Made by a program: the position numbers and the translations under genes. Of a stretch of DNA of 64,000 nucleotides, positions 54,023 to 61,779 are shown piece after piece (the stretch's first letter is position 1; every line of letters begins with the position of its first letter). The notes under the pieces were generated by a model. The model saw only the letters and a list, made by a program, of their open reading frames with translations, was not told the origin of the DNA and ran no database searches. This stretch comes from Actinomycetota bacterium (GTDB taxonomy: Bacteria; Actinomycetota; Actinomycetes; Mycobacteriales; Mycobacteriaceae), in NCBI GenBank assembly GCA_018268465.1, contig JAFDWN010000026.1, positions 98,909-162,908 of the forward strand, read 5' to 3'.

Positions 54023-54108
54023 GAAGACGCCGCCGACGGAAGGATGGCGGGCGGCGCCGTCGTTACATCCCCGAGACAGCGAAAAACACCGTGATCGATG
54101 GAGGTTTG

Positions 54109-54960
54109 ATGGTGAACAGCCTTGCGGCCGTGCGGTTGAACGACGGCCTGGATATCCCCCAGTTGGGTTTCGGTGTCTATCTGGTGGCCCCCGAGGACGC
54201 CGCCGACGCCGTGCGTACGGCCTTGGAGATCGGGTACCGCCATATCGACACCGCCGAGATGTACCGCAATGAGAAGGGTGTCGGCGAGGGCATCCGGGCT
54301 TCGGGGATCGACCGCGCCGAGGTCTACGTGACGAGCAAGCTCAACAACGGCTTTCACCGGCCCGACGACGCGCGGCGGGCGTTCGACGAGACCCTCGAGG
54401 CGCTCGGGTTCGACTACGTGGATCTGTTTCTCATCCACTGGCCGCTGCCGTCGCTGTACGACGGCGACTTCGTCTCCACCTGGCAGACCCTGGAGGAGTT
54501 CCACCGGGACGGCAGGGCACGCAGCATCGGGGTGTCGAATTTCCAGATCCCGCACCTGCAACGGCTGGCCCGCGAAACCGAAACGGTGCCGGCGATCAAC
54601 CAGATCGAGGTTCACCCGTACTTCACCAACGACGAGGTTCGGGCCTACGGCGCCGCGAACGGCATTGCCACCGAAGCGTGGTCGCCGATCGCCAGGGGCA
54701 AGGTGATCGGCGATCCGGTGGTCATCCGCATCGCCGAGGCGCTCGGTAGGACGCCCGCCCAGGTGGTGTTGCGCTGGCATATCCAGCGCGGCGATATTGT
54801 CTTCCCCAAATCCGTGACCCCGGACCGTATCCGGGAGAACTTTGCGCTCTTCGACTTCGAGCTCGGCGCCGCGGAGATGGCGGCGTTGACCGCGCTGGAC
54901 AAGGGAGAGCCCGGTCGCACCGGGCCGAATCCCGATGTCTTCGACTACATCCCCGACTGA
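54109..54960 (+). CDS. Aldo/keto reductase (AKR5-like, 2,5-diketo-D-gluconate reductase type)
   Basis: The ATG at 54109 follows GGAGGTTTG-like sequence. The 283-residue protein has the catalytic set Asp47 and Tyr52 (YRHIDTAEMYRNE), Lys77 (TSKL) and His110 (LIHWP), with cofactor-binding SNFQ and the PKSVTPDRIRENF end motif for NADPH. Mycobacterial relatives reduce small aldehydes and dicarbonyls such as methylglyoxal. It is 87 bases after rsgA and converges on the secreted protein gene. Confidence 0.9.
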   Translation: MVNSLAAVRLNDGLDIPQLGFGVYLVAPEDAADAVRTALEIGYRHIDTAEMYRNEKGVGEGIRASGIDRAEVYVTSKLNNGFHRPDDARRAFDETLEALGFDYVDLFLIHWPLPSLYDGDFVSTWQTLEEFHRDGRARSIGVSNFQIPHLQRLARETETVPAINQIEVHPYFTNDEVRAYGAANGIATEAWSPIARGKVIGDPVVIRIAEALGRTPAQVVLRWHIQRGDIVFPKSVTPDRIRENFALFDFELGAAEMAALTALDKGEPGRTGPNPDVFDYIPD

Positions 54961-54975
54961 CCGCCGCTCTGCGGC

Positions 54976-55407
54976 TCATCCTTTGCCCTTGGGCTGGGCC
55001 TGATTGGCGGCCGCGGTCGCCTGATCCTGCGCTGCTTGCGCTTTGGCCGCCGCGATGGCCGCGCGACCTTCCGGGCTGGCCGCCGAGTTGCCCGGCGTCG
55101 AGGCCGTCGCGACGGCCGCGCTGCAGTCCAGGTACAGCAGGACGGTGTCGGTGACGGGCGAGAAATCGTCACCCTTGATCCACGGTGCCTGCTGTGAATG
55201 CGTGACGATGCAGTCGTCGTTGGAGAGGCTGTCACCCTCCCTGGTGGCGATCACCCCCGTGAGACCCGCATCCCCCAATGCCGAGGTGACATCGGAGTAC
55301 TTCTGTCCCGCGTAGCTGTCGGCGGACGCGACGCCGGCGCCGAGCATGCTCAGCGAGGCGATCACGCCGCATGCGGTGAATGCGGTCAAGCCGCGCAATG
55401 TGTTCAC
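54976..55407 (-). CDS. Small secreted protein with a PASTA-like core
   Basis: The 143-residue protein has a signal sequence (hydrophobic 9-25, likely cleavage after ASA at about 29). The mature part, YAGQKYSDVTSALGDAGLTGVIATREGDSLSNDDCIVTHSQQAPW, resembles a PASTA-like unit seen in several mycobacterial exported proteins, and holds two cysteines (about 66 and 94) that may pair. The C-terminus is Ala/Gln-rich and disordered. No function is assigned. Confidence 0.75.
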   Translation of the reverse strand: MNTLRGLTAFTACGVIASLSMLGAGVASADSYAGQKYSDVTSALGDAGLTGVIATREGDSLSNDDCIVTHSQQAPWIKGDDFSPVTDTVLLYLDCSAAVATASTPGNSAASPEGRAAIAAAKAQAAQDQATAAANQAQPKGKG

Positions 55408-55604
55408 GTCGGACCTCCAGTGACGACCGTTCGGAAACCGAAGCGTACGACCGGCGTCTGGTAAATCCCTTGGGAGGCAGGGTGCGAATGCTGACAGTTC
55501 GCCACGAATCGGCTGGCTGCCCGGCCGCAGCCCGGGCCGGTTGGCTGCCGGCAGCCGAAAAGGTTTGCCGGCCAGTGCTTCCGGCGCGCGGCGCGGACAG
55601 AAAC

Positions 55605-55643
55605 GACTCCGACCCGGCCGCGCGGGGCGGCCGGGCCGGAGTC
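55605..55643 (-). terminator. Terminator hairpin after desA3
   Basis: Arms 55605-55620 and 55628-55643 pair over 16 bases with one mismatch around CGCGGGG. It lies 12 bases past the desA3 stop in the direction of transcription. The rest of the gap 55408-55604 shows no gene; it is GC-rich with short repeats of CCGGC. Confidence 0.8.
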
Positions 55644-55654
55644 GATCGTCGTAC

Positions 55655-56941
55655 TTATGCCGCCAGGTCGGTGGACGGTGCGAGCCGCTTGGCGGCCCGC
55701 CTCTCGCGCCGCCAGGACCGCACCGTGGCGATGGCGGTTTTCAGGCCGCGGCGCCGGCCGGTGACCGGATCGGTGCCGACGAACCCGGCGTCGTCGAGTT
55801 CGGTGAACATCCGCTCGCTGCGCGTCTCCGGCGCGTCGTCGGCCGTGTCACGCAAGAACCGGTCGGGCAGCGACAGTTTCGCGATCGTGCGCCATGCCTT
55901 GCCGTACTGCAACAGGAACGACCCCGTCGTGTAGGGCAGGTCGTACTTGTCGCACACCTCCCGCACCCGGAAGGAGATCTCGTGCAGCCGGTTGCTGGGG
56001 ATGTCCGGATAGATGTGGTGCTCGATCTGGTGGCACAGATTGCCGCTCATGAACCGCAGCACCGGGCCGTTCTCGAAGTTGGCGCTGCCCAGCATCTGGC
56101 GCAGATACCACTGCCCCTTGGATTCGCCCACCATGTCGGTCTTGGTGAACTTCTCGGCGCCGTCGGGGAAATGCCCGCAGAAGATCACCGCGTTGGACCA
56201 CACATTGCGGATCACGTTGGCCATGGCGTTGGCCGTCAGCGCCGAGCGGAACGTCGCACGCGGGGACAGTGAGGTCACCGCGGGGAATGCGACGTAGTCC
56301 TTGAGCACCTGATGACCGGCCTTGGCCGCGAACTCCTTGAGCCGGACGTTCGTGACGGCGCGGTCGTCACGACCCTTGGCGACCTTCCCGAGTTCGAGGT
56401 GCTGCAGCGCGACGCCCCACTCGAAGCCGAGCGCGAGCAGCGTGTTGTACACCAGGTTGCCGAGGTTGAACGGCTTCCAGCGCTGGTCGCGGGTGACGCG
56501 GATCAGGCCGTAGCCCACATCGTCGTCCATCCCGAGGATGTTGGTGTACTTGTGGTGCATGAAGTTGTGGGTGAATCGCCAGTGTTTGGCGGTCCCGCCC
56601 ATATCCCACTCCCATGCCGAGGAGTGGATCTCGGGATCGTTCATCCAATCCCACTGGCCGTGCATGACGTTGTGGCCGATCTCCATGTTCTCGACGATCT
56701 TGGCCACGCCGAGGGTCGCGGTGCCGGCCCACCAGAAGCTCCGCTTGGAGCTGCCGGCCAGCAGCAGCCGGCCCACCACCTCCAGCGTCCGCTGCGCGGC
56801 GATGGTACGGCGGATGTAGCGAGCATCGCGCTCGCCGAGGGAGTCTTCGATGTCCTGCCGGATCGCATCCAGCTCTGTGGCCAGATTCTCAATGTCGGCG
56901 TCGGTCAGATGCGCGAACGCCGGAACGTCGGTGATTGCCAT
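55655..56941 (-). CDS. desA3: Membrane acyl-CoA delta-9 desaturase DesA3
   Basis: The 428-residue protein has the three histidine boxes of membrane desaturases: HNVMH (90-94), HNFMHH (125-130) and HQIEHH in the C-terminal half, and hydrophobic stretches between them. DesA3 converts stearoyl-CoA to oleoyl-CoA with electrons from the reductase encoded next upstream (Rv3230c-like). The gene has its own double palindrome operator at 56965-56997, matching the one before the reductase, so both respond to one regulator. Confidence 0.93.
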   Translation of the reverse strand: MAITDVPAFAHLTDADIENLATELDAIRQDIEDSLGERDARYIRRTIAAQRTLEVVGRLLLAGSSKRSFWWAGTATLGVAKIVENMEIGHNVMHGQWDWMNDPEIHSSAWEWDMGGTAKHWRFTHNFMHHKYTNILGMDDDVGYGLIRVTRDQRWKPFNLGNLVYNTLLALGFEWGVALQHLELGKVAKGRDDRAVTNVRLKEFAAKAGHQVLKDYVAFPAVTSLSPRATFRSALTANAMANVIRNVWSNAVIFCGHFPDGAEKFTKTDMVGESKGQWYLRQMLGSANFENGPVLRFMSGNLCHQIEHHIYPDIPSNRLHEISFRVREVCDKYDLPYTTGSFLLQYGKAWRTIAKLSLPDRFLRDTADDAPETRSERMFTELDDAGFVGTDPVTGRRRGLKTAIATVRSWRRERRAAKRLAPSTDLAA

Positions 56942-56964
56942 CGGTCATCCTCCTTTCGACTACC

Positions 56965-56997
56965 TACGGTACCGTAACCTACGACTGCGTAGGTTAC
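56965..56997 (-). promoter_or_regulatory. Double-palindrome operator before desA3
   Basis: TACGGTACCGTA (56965-56976, perfect palindrome) and TACGACTGCGTA (56980-56991) start 15 bases apart; GTAACCTACG/CGTAGGTTAC (56974-56983, 56988-56997) also pair perfectly. The same 15-base arrangement occurs before the reductase gene at 58208-58234. A dimer-of-dimers TetR-type repressor is a likely binder. Confidence 0.7.
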
Positions 56998-57010
56998 CAA
57001 TCAGTAAAGG

Positions 57011-58153
57011 TCACACATCGAGTACACAGTCGCCCGACGCCGCCGAAACGCACGTCTGGACCCGGGTACCCGGTTCGTACTCGTCACCCGTGCGCAGGTC
57101 GCGGACGTGTCCGTCGACCAGCGCGACCACACACGACTGGCAGATGCCCATCCGGCAGCCGAACGGCATCCGCACGCCGACCTGCTCGCCGGCGTCCATC
57201 AACGACGTCGCGGCGTCCACGGTGACGGTCCTGCCGCTGCGTTCGAAGGTCACCGTCCCGCCCTCGCCGTGCGGCTTGGCCCGCGACACCGCGAACCGCT
57301 CGAGATGCAGCCGGTCGGGGACCCCGGCGGCCGCCCATACCTTCTCGGCGTCGTTGAGCATGCCTTCCGGGCCGCACGCCCAGGTCTGCCGCTCGGCCCA
57401 GTCGGGTACCTCGTCGGCGATGCGGGTCAGATCCAGCCTGCCCTGAGCCCGCGTGGTGCGCAGTCGCAGCCGGTAGCCGGGGTGCCCCTGCTGCAACTCG
57501 GCCAGTTCGGCGGCGAACATGACGTCGGATTCGGTGGGGGCGGAGTGCACGTGCACGATGTCGGTGATCTGGCCGTGACGCACCAGGGTGCGCAGCATCG
57601 ACATCACCGGGGTGATGCCCGAGCCTCCGGTCAGGAACAACACCGACGCCGGCGCCGGATCGGGCATGACGAAGTTGCCCTGCGGCGCGGCCAGGCGCAC
57701 GATCGTGCCGGGCTCGACTCCGCCGACGAGATGGGTCGAGAGGAATCCCTCCGGCATCGCCTTGACGGTGATCGTGATCGTGCGCGCGGTACGGCCCTGT
57801 GTGGTCACCGGACTCGACGTCAGCGAGTAGGACCGCCAGCGCCAGCGCCCGTCCATCAACAGGCCGATGCCGATGTACTGGCCCGGCTGGTAGTCGAACG
57901 AGAATCCCCACCCCGGCTTGATCACCAGCGTGGCCGAGTCCTCGGTCTCCCTGCGCACCTCGACGATCCGTCCGCGCAGCTCCCGCGCCGACCACAACGG
58001 GTTCGCCAAGTGCAGGTAGTCGTCGGGCAGCAGCGGTGTGGTGATCCGTCCGGCGATGGTGCGCAAGGCGTTCCAGGCCGGATGCTGGCTGCTGACCTGC
58101 GGCCGTACGGTGTCGGCGATGTTGGCCGAGACCTTGACATTGTTCTTGGCCAT
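57011..58153 (-). CDS. Stearoyl-CoA desaturase electron-transfer reductase (Rv3230c-like)
   Basis: The 380-residue protein has an FAD domain with [10 protein letters not shown] at about 106-115, an NAD domain with [14 protein letters not shown], and a C-terminal 2Fe-2S domain with cysteines in [10 protein letters not shown] and [11 protein letters not shown]. In M. tuberculosis Rv3230c passes electrons from NADPH to DesA3. It sits 69 bases upstream of desA3 on the same strand and has a matching operator of its own. Confidence 0.9.
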   Translation of the reverse strand: MAKNNVKVSANIADTVRPQVSSQHPAWNALRTIAGRITTPLLPDDYLHLANPLWSARELRGRIVEVRRETEDSATLVIKPGWGFSFDYQPGQYIGIGLLMDGRWRWRSYSLTSSPVTTQGRTARTITITVKAMPEGFLSTHLVGGVEPGTIVRLAAPQGNFVMPDPAPASVLFLTGGSGITPVMSMLRTLVRHGQITDIVHVHSAPTESDVMFAAELAELQQGHPGYRLRLRTTRAQGRLDLTRIADEVPDWAERQTWACGPEGMLNDAEKVWAAAGVPDRLHLERFAVSRAKPHGEGGTVTFERSGRTVTVDAATSLMDAGEQVGVRMPFGCRMGICQSCVVALVDGHVRDLRTGDEYEPGTRVQTCVSAASGDCVLDV

Positions 58154-58207
58154 GACTGGCTCCTGCTCCGATCACGCGGTGCGATTGTCGTCCCGCAGGA
58201 TGTAACC

Positions 58208-58234
58208 TACGGTACCGTAACTTACGGTGCCGTA
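58208..58234 (-). promoter_or_regulatory. Double-palindrome operator before the desaturase reductase gene
   Basis: TACGGTACCGTA (58208-58219, perfect) and TACGGTGCCGTA (58223-58234, one mismatch) start 15 bases apart, exactly as at 56965 and 56980. The segment shared by both promoters covers about 28 bases when read on the minus strand. Confidence 0.7.
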
Positions 58235-58242
58235 TCCAGTCG

Positions 58243-58743
58243 TCAGAGCAAATCGAGCAGAAAAGCGAGCTCCTGTGTCGCATACCACGCCAGATCGTGG
58301 TCCTGCGCGTCACCGACGGTGAGTTCGGCGTCCTCGTCGCCCAGATCGGCCGCGTCGATGACGTCGACGGCGGCGCTGACCGCGGTCTCGGCGTCGGCAT
58401 TGTCGACGTAGGCGGCGATCACGTTGTCGAAGGTCACCGGGCCGGATAGGCGCACCACCGCGTCGTCGAGGTCCGGCCGTGCCGTCGCCCCCTCGACCTC
58501 GGCAACCAGCACCGCCCGCCGCTGCGGCAGCTCCGCGACGACATCCTCGGCGGCGAGGAGTCGCAGCGACGCCAGCGCGGCCTCGCGCAGCGCGACCTCG
58601 GCGAGCTCGTCGTCGTCGCCTTCGGCGTAGGCCTCCCGCAGTGTCGGGGTCACGGCGAAGGCGGTGCCGTTCACCGGGCGCAGCTCTCGATCGGCGACGA
58701 GTCGCTGCAGCATGGCCAGGGTCGAGGGAACGTAGACGCGCAC
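58243..58743 (-). CDS. Conserved mycobacterial protein (Rv3231c-like)
   Basis: The GTG at 58743 is chosen because a -10 element lies exactly 6 bases upstream (leaderless). The 166-residue acidic protein starts VRVYVPSTLAMLQRLVADRELRPVNGTAFAVTP and has no motif that I recognise beyond an Ala/Asp/Glu-rich middle. It keeps its place between ppk2 and the desaturase reductase gene in mycobacteria. Function unknown. Confidence 0.8.
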   Translation of the reverse strand: MRVYVPSTLAMLQRLVADRELRPVNGTAFAVTPTLREAYAEGDDDELAEVALREAALASLRLLAAEDVVAELPQRRAVLVAEVEGATARPDLDDAVVRLSGPVTFDNVIAAYVDNADAETAVSAAVDVIDAADLGDEDAELTVGDAQDHDLAWYATQELAFLLDLL

Positions 58744-58749
58744 CGGGTG

Positions 58750-58755
58750 AGAGTA
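58750..58755 (-). promoter_or_regulatory. -10 element of a leaderless transcript (Rv3231c-like gene)
   Basis: On the minus strand TACTCT ends 6 bases before the GTG at 58743. No ribosome-binding site is present. Confidence 0.55.
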
Positions 58756-58779
58756 GCCCGGCCGGCCCCCCGACCCCGT

Positions 58780-58842
58780 CGCCGAGATCGGGGTTATGGC
58801 ACGCGCAGCGGCGTCCAAGCGTGCCGAACCCTTATTTCGGCA
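58780..58842. repeat. Intergenic double inverted repeat (hairpin family B, copy 2)
   Basis: CGCCGAGAT at the left end (58780-58788) faces ATTTCGGCA-type sequence at the right end, and inner arms GGCACGC (58798-58804) and GCGTGCC (58819-58825) pair perfectly. It lies between ppk2 and the Rv3231c-like gene. Ends and inner block match the element at 48388-48450. Confidence 0.6.
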
Positions 58843-58854
58843 GGACGCGCGGGG

Positions 58855-59685
58855 TCACTCCTGATCGCCGAGGAGCGCGGCGACGTGGTCGTCGACGTAG
58901 GTCACGATCTCCCGCGACGGCCGGACGTAGTTTCCGGACTCGACGGGCCGGTTGGGCAGCTCCACGGCAGGCTTGTCGACGTCGCCGTAGTCGATGGTCG
59001 ACAGCAGGTGCGCGATCATGTTGAGGCGCGCATGCTTCTTGTTGTCGGATTCCACGACATACCAAGGGCTCACGGTGGTGTCGGTGTGAACCATCATCTG
59101 GTCCTTGGCACGCGCGTAGTCCTCCCAGCGGTACACCGACTCCAGGTCCATCGGCGAGAGCTTCCACTGCCGGACCGGATCGTGCAGCCGCTTGCGGAAC
59201 CGGCGCAGCTGCTCGTCGGCGGACACCGAGAACCAGTACTTCCGCAGCACGATCCCGTCCTCGATGAGCATCTGCTCGAAAATCGGTGTCTGCCGCAGGA
59301 ACAGCGTGTGCTCGCGGGGAGTGCAGAAACCCATCACCTGCTCGACACCGGCCCGGTTGTACCAGGAACGGTCGAACAGCACGATCTCGCCTTTGGCGGG
59401 CAGATGTTCGATGTAGCGCTGGAAATACCACTGCCCGCGTTCGCGATCGCTCGGCGCAGGCAATGCGGCGATCCGGGCCACCCGCGGACTCAGATACTCG
59501 GTGATCCGTTTGATCGTGCCGCCTTTGCCCGCCGCGTCGCGCCCTTCGAAGACGACCACGATGCGCGCACCGGCGTGCTTGGTCCACTCCTGCAATTTCA
59601 CCAATTCGGTTTGCAGCCGGAACAACTCGGCCTCGTAGATGTCACTGGCCAACTTGGACCCATTCGATTTCTTTGCCTTGCCCAC
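58855..59685 (-). CDS. ppk2: Polyphosphate kinase 2
   Basis: The 276-residue protein has the PPK2 kinase fold with Walker A GRDAAGKGG at about 48-56, the lid/DRxR-type segment, and Walker B FDRSWYNRAGVEQVMGFC. PPK2 makes GTP or ATP from polyphosphate and a nucleoside diphosphate. It is on the same strand as the WS/DGAT gene, 26 bases after its stop, as in other mycobacteria. Confidence 0.93.
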   Translation of the reverse strand: MGKAKKSNGSKLASDIYEAELFRLQTELVKLQEWTKHAGARIVVVFEGRDAAGKGGTIKRITEYLSPRVARIAALPAPSDRERGQWYFQRYIEHLPAKGEIVLFDRSWYNRAGVEQVMGFCTPREHTLFLRQTPIFEQMLIEDGIVLRKYWFSVSADEQLRRFRKRLHDPVRQWKLSPMDLESVYRWEDYARAKDQMMVHTDTTVSPWYVVESDNKKHARLNMIAHLLSTIDYGDVDKPAVELPNRPVESGNYVRPSREIVTYVDDHVAALLGDQE

Positions 59686-59711
59686 CGCCAGATCCTACGG
59701 TGCGCGGGCGA

Positions 59712-61121
59712 TCAGCGTGCGGCGTCGAGAAGCTCGTCGAGCGATTCGCGCAGCAGCGCCGGCAGCACATCGACGTCGCTCATCGCGTCGCGGTCGGCGT
59801 TGACGCCGAAATAGAGCATGCCGTTGTAGGACGTGACACCGATCGACAGCACCTGGTTGTGCAGCAGCGGCGGCACCGCGTAGGTCTCCAGTAGCTTGGT
59901 ACCCGCAACGTACATCTGCTTCTGCGCGCCAGGCACATTGGTGATCAGCAGGTTGAACAGGCGCGCCGAGAAACTGGTGGCAACGCGAATTCCCATGGCG
60001 TGCAACGTCGGTGGTGCGAAACCGGACAGCGTGACGATGGTTCTCGCATCGACGAGGCTGGCGGCGGTGGGATAGGCCTCGGTGGCGTGCGCGATCTGGG
60101 ACAGCCGTACGACGGCGTTACCCTCCCCGACGGGCAGGTCGATCAGGAACGGCGCCACCTCGCTGATCGGCTGGCCGGGACCGGCCGTGTCGAGATCGGC
60201 CTCGGCGTACACGGACATCGGCGCCATCGCCCGCACGGTCGACGACGCCGTCACCGGTTCGCCCCGCGACAGCAGCCAGTTGCGCAGTGCGCCGGCGACC
60301 ACCGCCAACACCACGTCGTTGACGTCGCAGTCGTAGCGCGAACGCAACTGCCGGTAGTCCTCCAGCTGGTGGCTCGCCACCGTGAAACGCCGGTTCCGCG
60401 ACACCGTGGTGTTCAGCGGGCTGCTGGGCGCGGTACCGCGCGCGGCGGTGCGCGCCAGGTGCTCCACCCGGCGCCCGACCTCGGCGAGCCGGCCCGTGCT
60501 GGTGGCCACCTCCGTCACCGCTTCGGTCAGCGATGCCAGCTGGGCACCGGGCCGGGTAATCCACTCACCCACCGCGCCCACCAGCAGCTGGCGTTCGCTG
60601 GGCTCGCGACCGGGTATCCAGATGTCCTCGCCGAACTCGGGCGGTTTCTGGGTCCGATCGGCGATGACGTGGCCGATCTCCAGCGCCGTCAGCCCGTTGA
60701 CCAGCGCTTGGTGCGACTTGGTGTAGATGGCGACGCGATTCTTCGTCAGGCCCTCGACGAGATACATCTCCCACAGCGGTCGCGACCTGTCCAGCGGCCG
60801 GGATCCCAGCCGGGCGATCAGGTCGTGCAGCTGGGCGTCGCTGCCCGGGGACGGCAGCGCCGAGCGACGGATGTGGTAGGTGATGTCGAAATCGCGGTCG
60901 TCGATCCACACCGGCCTGGCCATTCCCAGCGAGACCTCACGCACCTTCTGGCGGTACCGCGGGATCTGCGGCAACCGCTGTTCGACGGTGGCCAGCAGGG
61001 TTTCGTAGCTCAGGCCGTTGCGGGGTCTGCGCAGGATCGACAACGACCCGACGTACATCGGCGTCGCGGTGTTCTCGAGGTGGTAGAACGACGCATCGGA
61101 CGCCGACAGCCTCACCACCAT
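59712..61121 (-). CDS. WS/DGAT-family acyltransferase with altered HHxxxDG motif (Tgs3-like)
   Basis: The ATG at 61121 gives a 469-residue protein with the usual start RLSASDASFYHLENTATPMYVGSL. The WS/DGAT fold is complete, with the PLW motif (RPLWEMYLVEGL) and the C-terminal NVPG segment (LLITNVPGAQKQMYVAG). The active-site motif HHxxxDG reads HQALVNG (137-143): the second His and the Asp are replaced. In M. tuberculosis this locus is split in two genes (Rv3234c/Rv3233c); here it is one intact frame. Triacylglycerol synthesis is the family role, but activity is in doubt. Confidence 0.87.
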   Translation of the reverse strand: MVVRLSASDASFYHLENTATPMYVGSLSILRRPRNGLSYETLLATVEQRLPQIPRYRQKVREVSLGMARPVWIDDRDFDITYHIRRSALPSPGSDAQLHDLIARLGSRPLDRSRPLWEMYLVEGLTKNRVAIYTKSHQALVNGLTALEIGHVIADRTQKPPEFGEDIWIPGREPSERQLLVGAVGEWITRPGAQLASLTEAVTEVATSTGRLAEVGRRVEHLARTAARGTAPSSPLNTTVSRNRRFTVASHQLEDYRQLRSRYDCDVNDVVLAVVAGALRNWLLSRGEPVTASSTVRAMAPMSVYAEADLDTAGPGQPISEVAPFLIDLPVGEGNAVVRLSQIAHATEAYPTAASLVDARTIVTLSGFAPPTLHAMGIRVATSFSARLFNLLITNVPGAQKQMYVAGTKLLETYAVPPLLHNQVLSIGVTSYNGMLYFGVNADRDAMSDVDVLPALLRESLDELLDAAR

Positions 61122-61297
61122 CCGGCGCCGTCCTCCCGTCACGCTCTGTCGCTTTCGCAGACCCCGACACGGTAACCGGAGATCCGCCCTGTGCGCATAG
61201 CGGGTGATCAGGGGTGCTCGCAAACCGTGCGATCATGGCGGTGTCCGCTCCTCTCCGGCGGGCGCTGTCGTGTCGCGCCGAATCCGGGAGGCAATCC

Positions 61298-61768
61298 GTG
61301 TCCGCACCTCGTCATACCCCGCTGACGTCGCCCGTCGTCGACTACGAGCCGCCGGTGCACATTCCGTGCCCGGCGCCCTCACCTGCGGCGTTGCGCCGGG
61401 GCACGCCCCGGCGTCGACTGACGCCGGCACCGGCGCCCGAAGCCGCGGCGCCCAGGGCGGCCGCGGAGTTCGCCGACACCGCACTGCGCCGGATCCTCGA
61501 GGTGGTCGACCGTCGCAGGCCCGTCACCCAGCTGCGCCCGATGGTCCGTCCGGCACTCGTCGACGCGGTCGCCGCACTGACGCGGTCGCGGTACAGCGCT
61601 CCGGCGGTGATCCGGCGGGTCCGGCTGCGTCCCGCCGGCGGCGCGGTGACGGCCGCGGAGGTGTTCGCCACCTACACGCGCGGCGACCGGGTGCGCGCCA
61701 TCGCCGCCCGCGTCGAACTGATCCCGCAGACCGGTCGCTGGCAGCTCGTGGCGTTGCAGATCGGGTGA
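61298..61768 (+). CDS. Rv3235-family protein
   Basis: GTG at 61298 is preferred because GGGAGG lies 6 bases upstream; the frame is open from 61214. The 156-residue protein has a Pro/Ala/Arg-rich N-terminal half and a small conserved C-terminal domain (RRVRLRPAGGAVTAAEVFATYTRGDRVRAIAARVELIPQTGRWQLVALQIG in outline). Members of this family lie beside secA genes in many actinobacteria, but their role is unknown. It is convergent with secA1 (11 bases apart). Confidence 0.78.
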   Translation: MSAPRHTPLTSPVVDYEPPVHIPCPAPSPAALRRGTPRRRLTPAPAPEAAAPRAAAEFADTALRRILEVVDRRRPVTQLRPMVRPALVDAVAALTRSRYSAPAVIRRVRLRPAGGAVTAAEVFATYTRGDRVRAIAARVELIPQTGRWQLVALQIG

Positions 61769-61779
61769 CCCCCGCCGGG

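Noticed and set aside
54022-54109. Terminator between rsgA and the aldo/keto reductase gene
   Set aside because: The GC-rich inverted segments there pair only imperfectly and overlap likely leader sequence, so no terminator is called.
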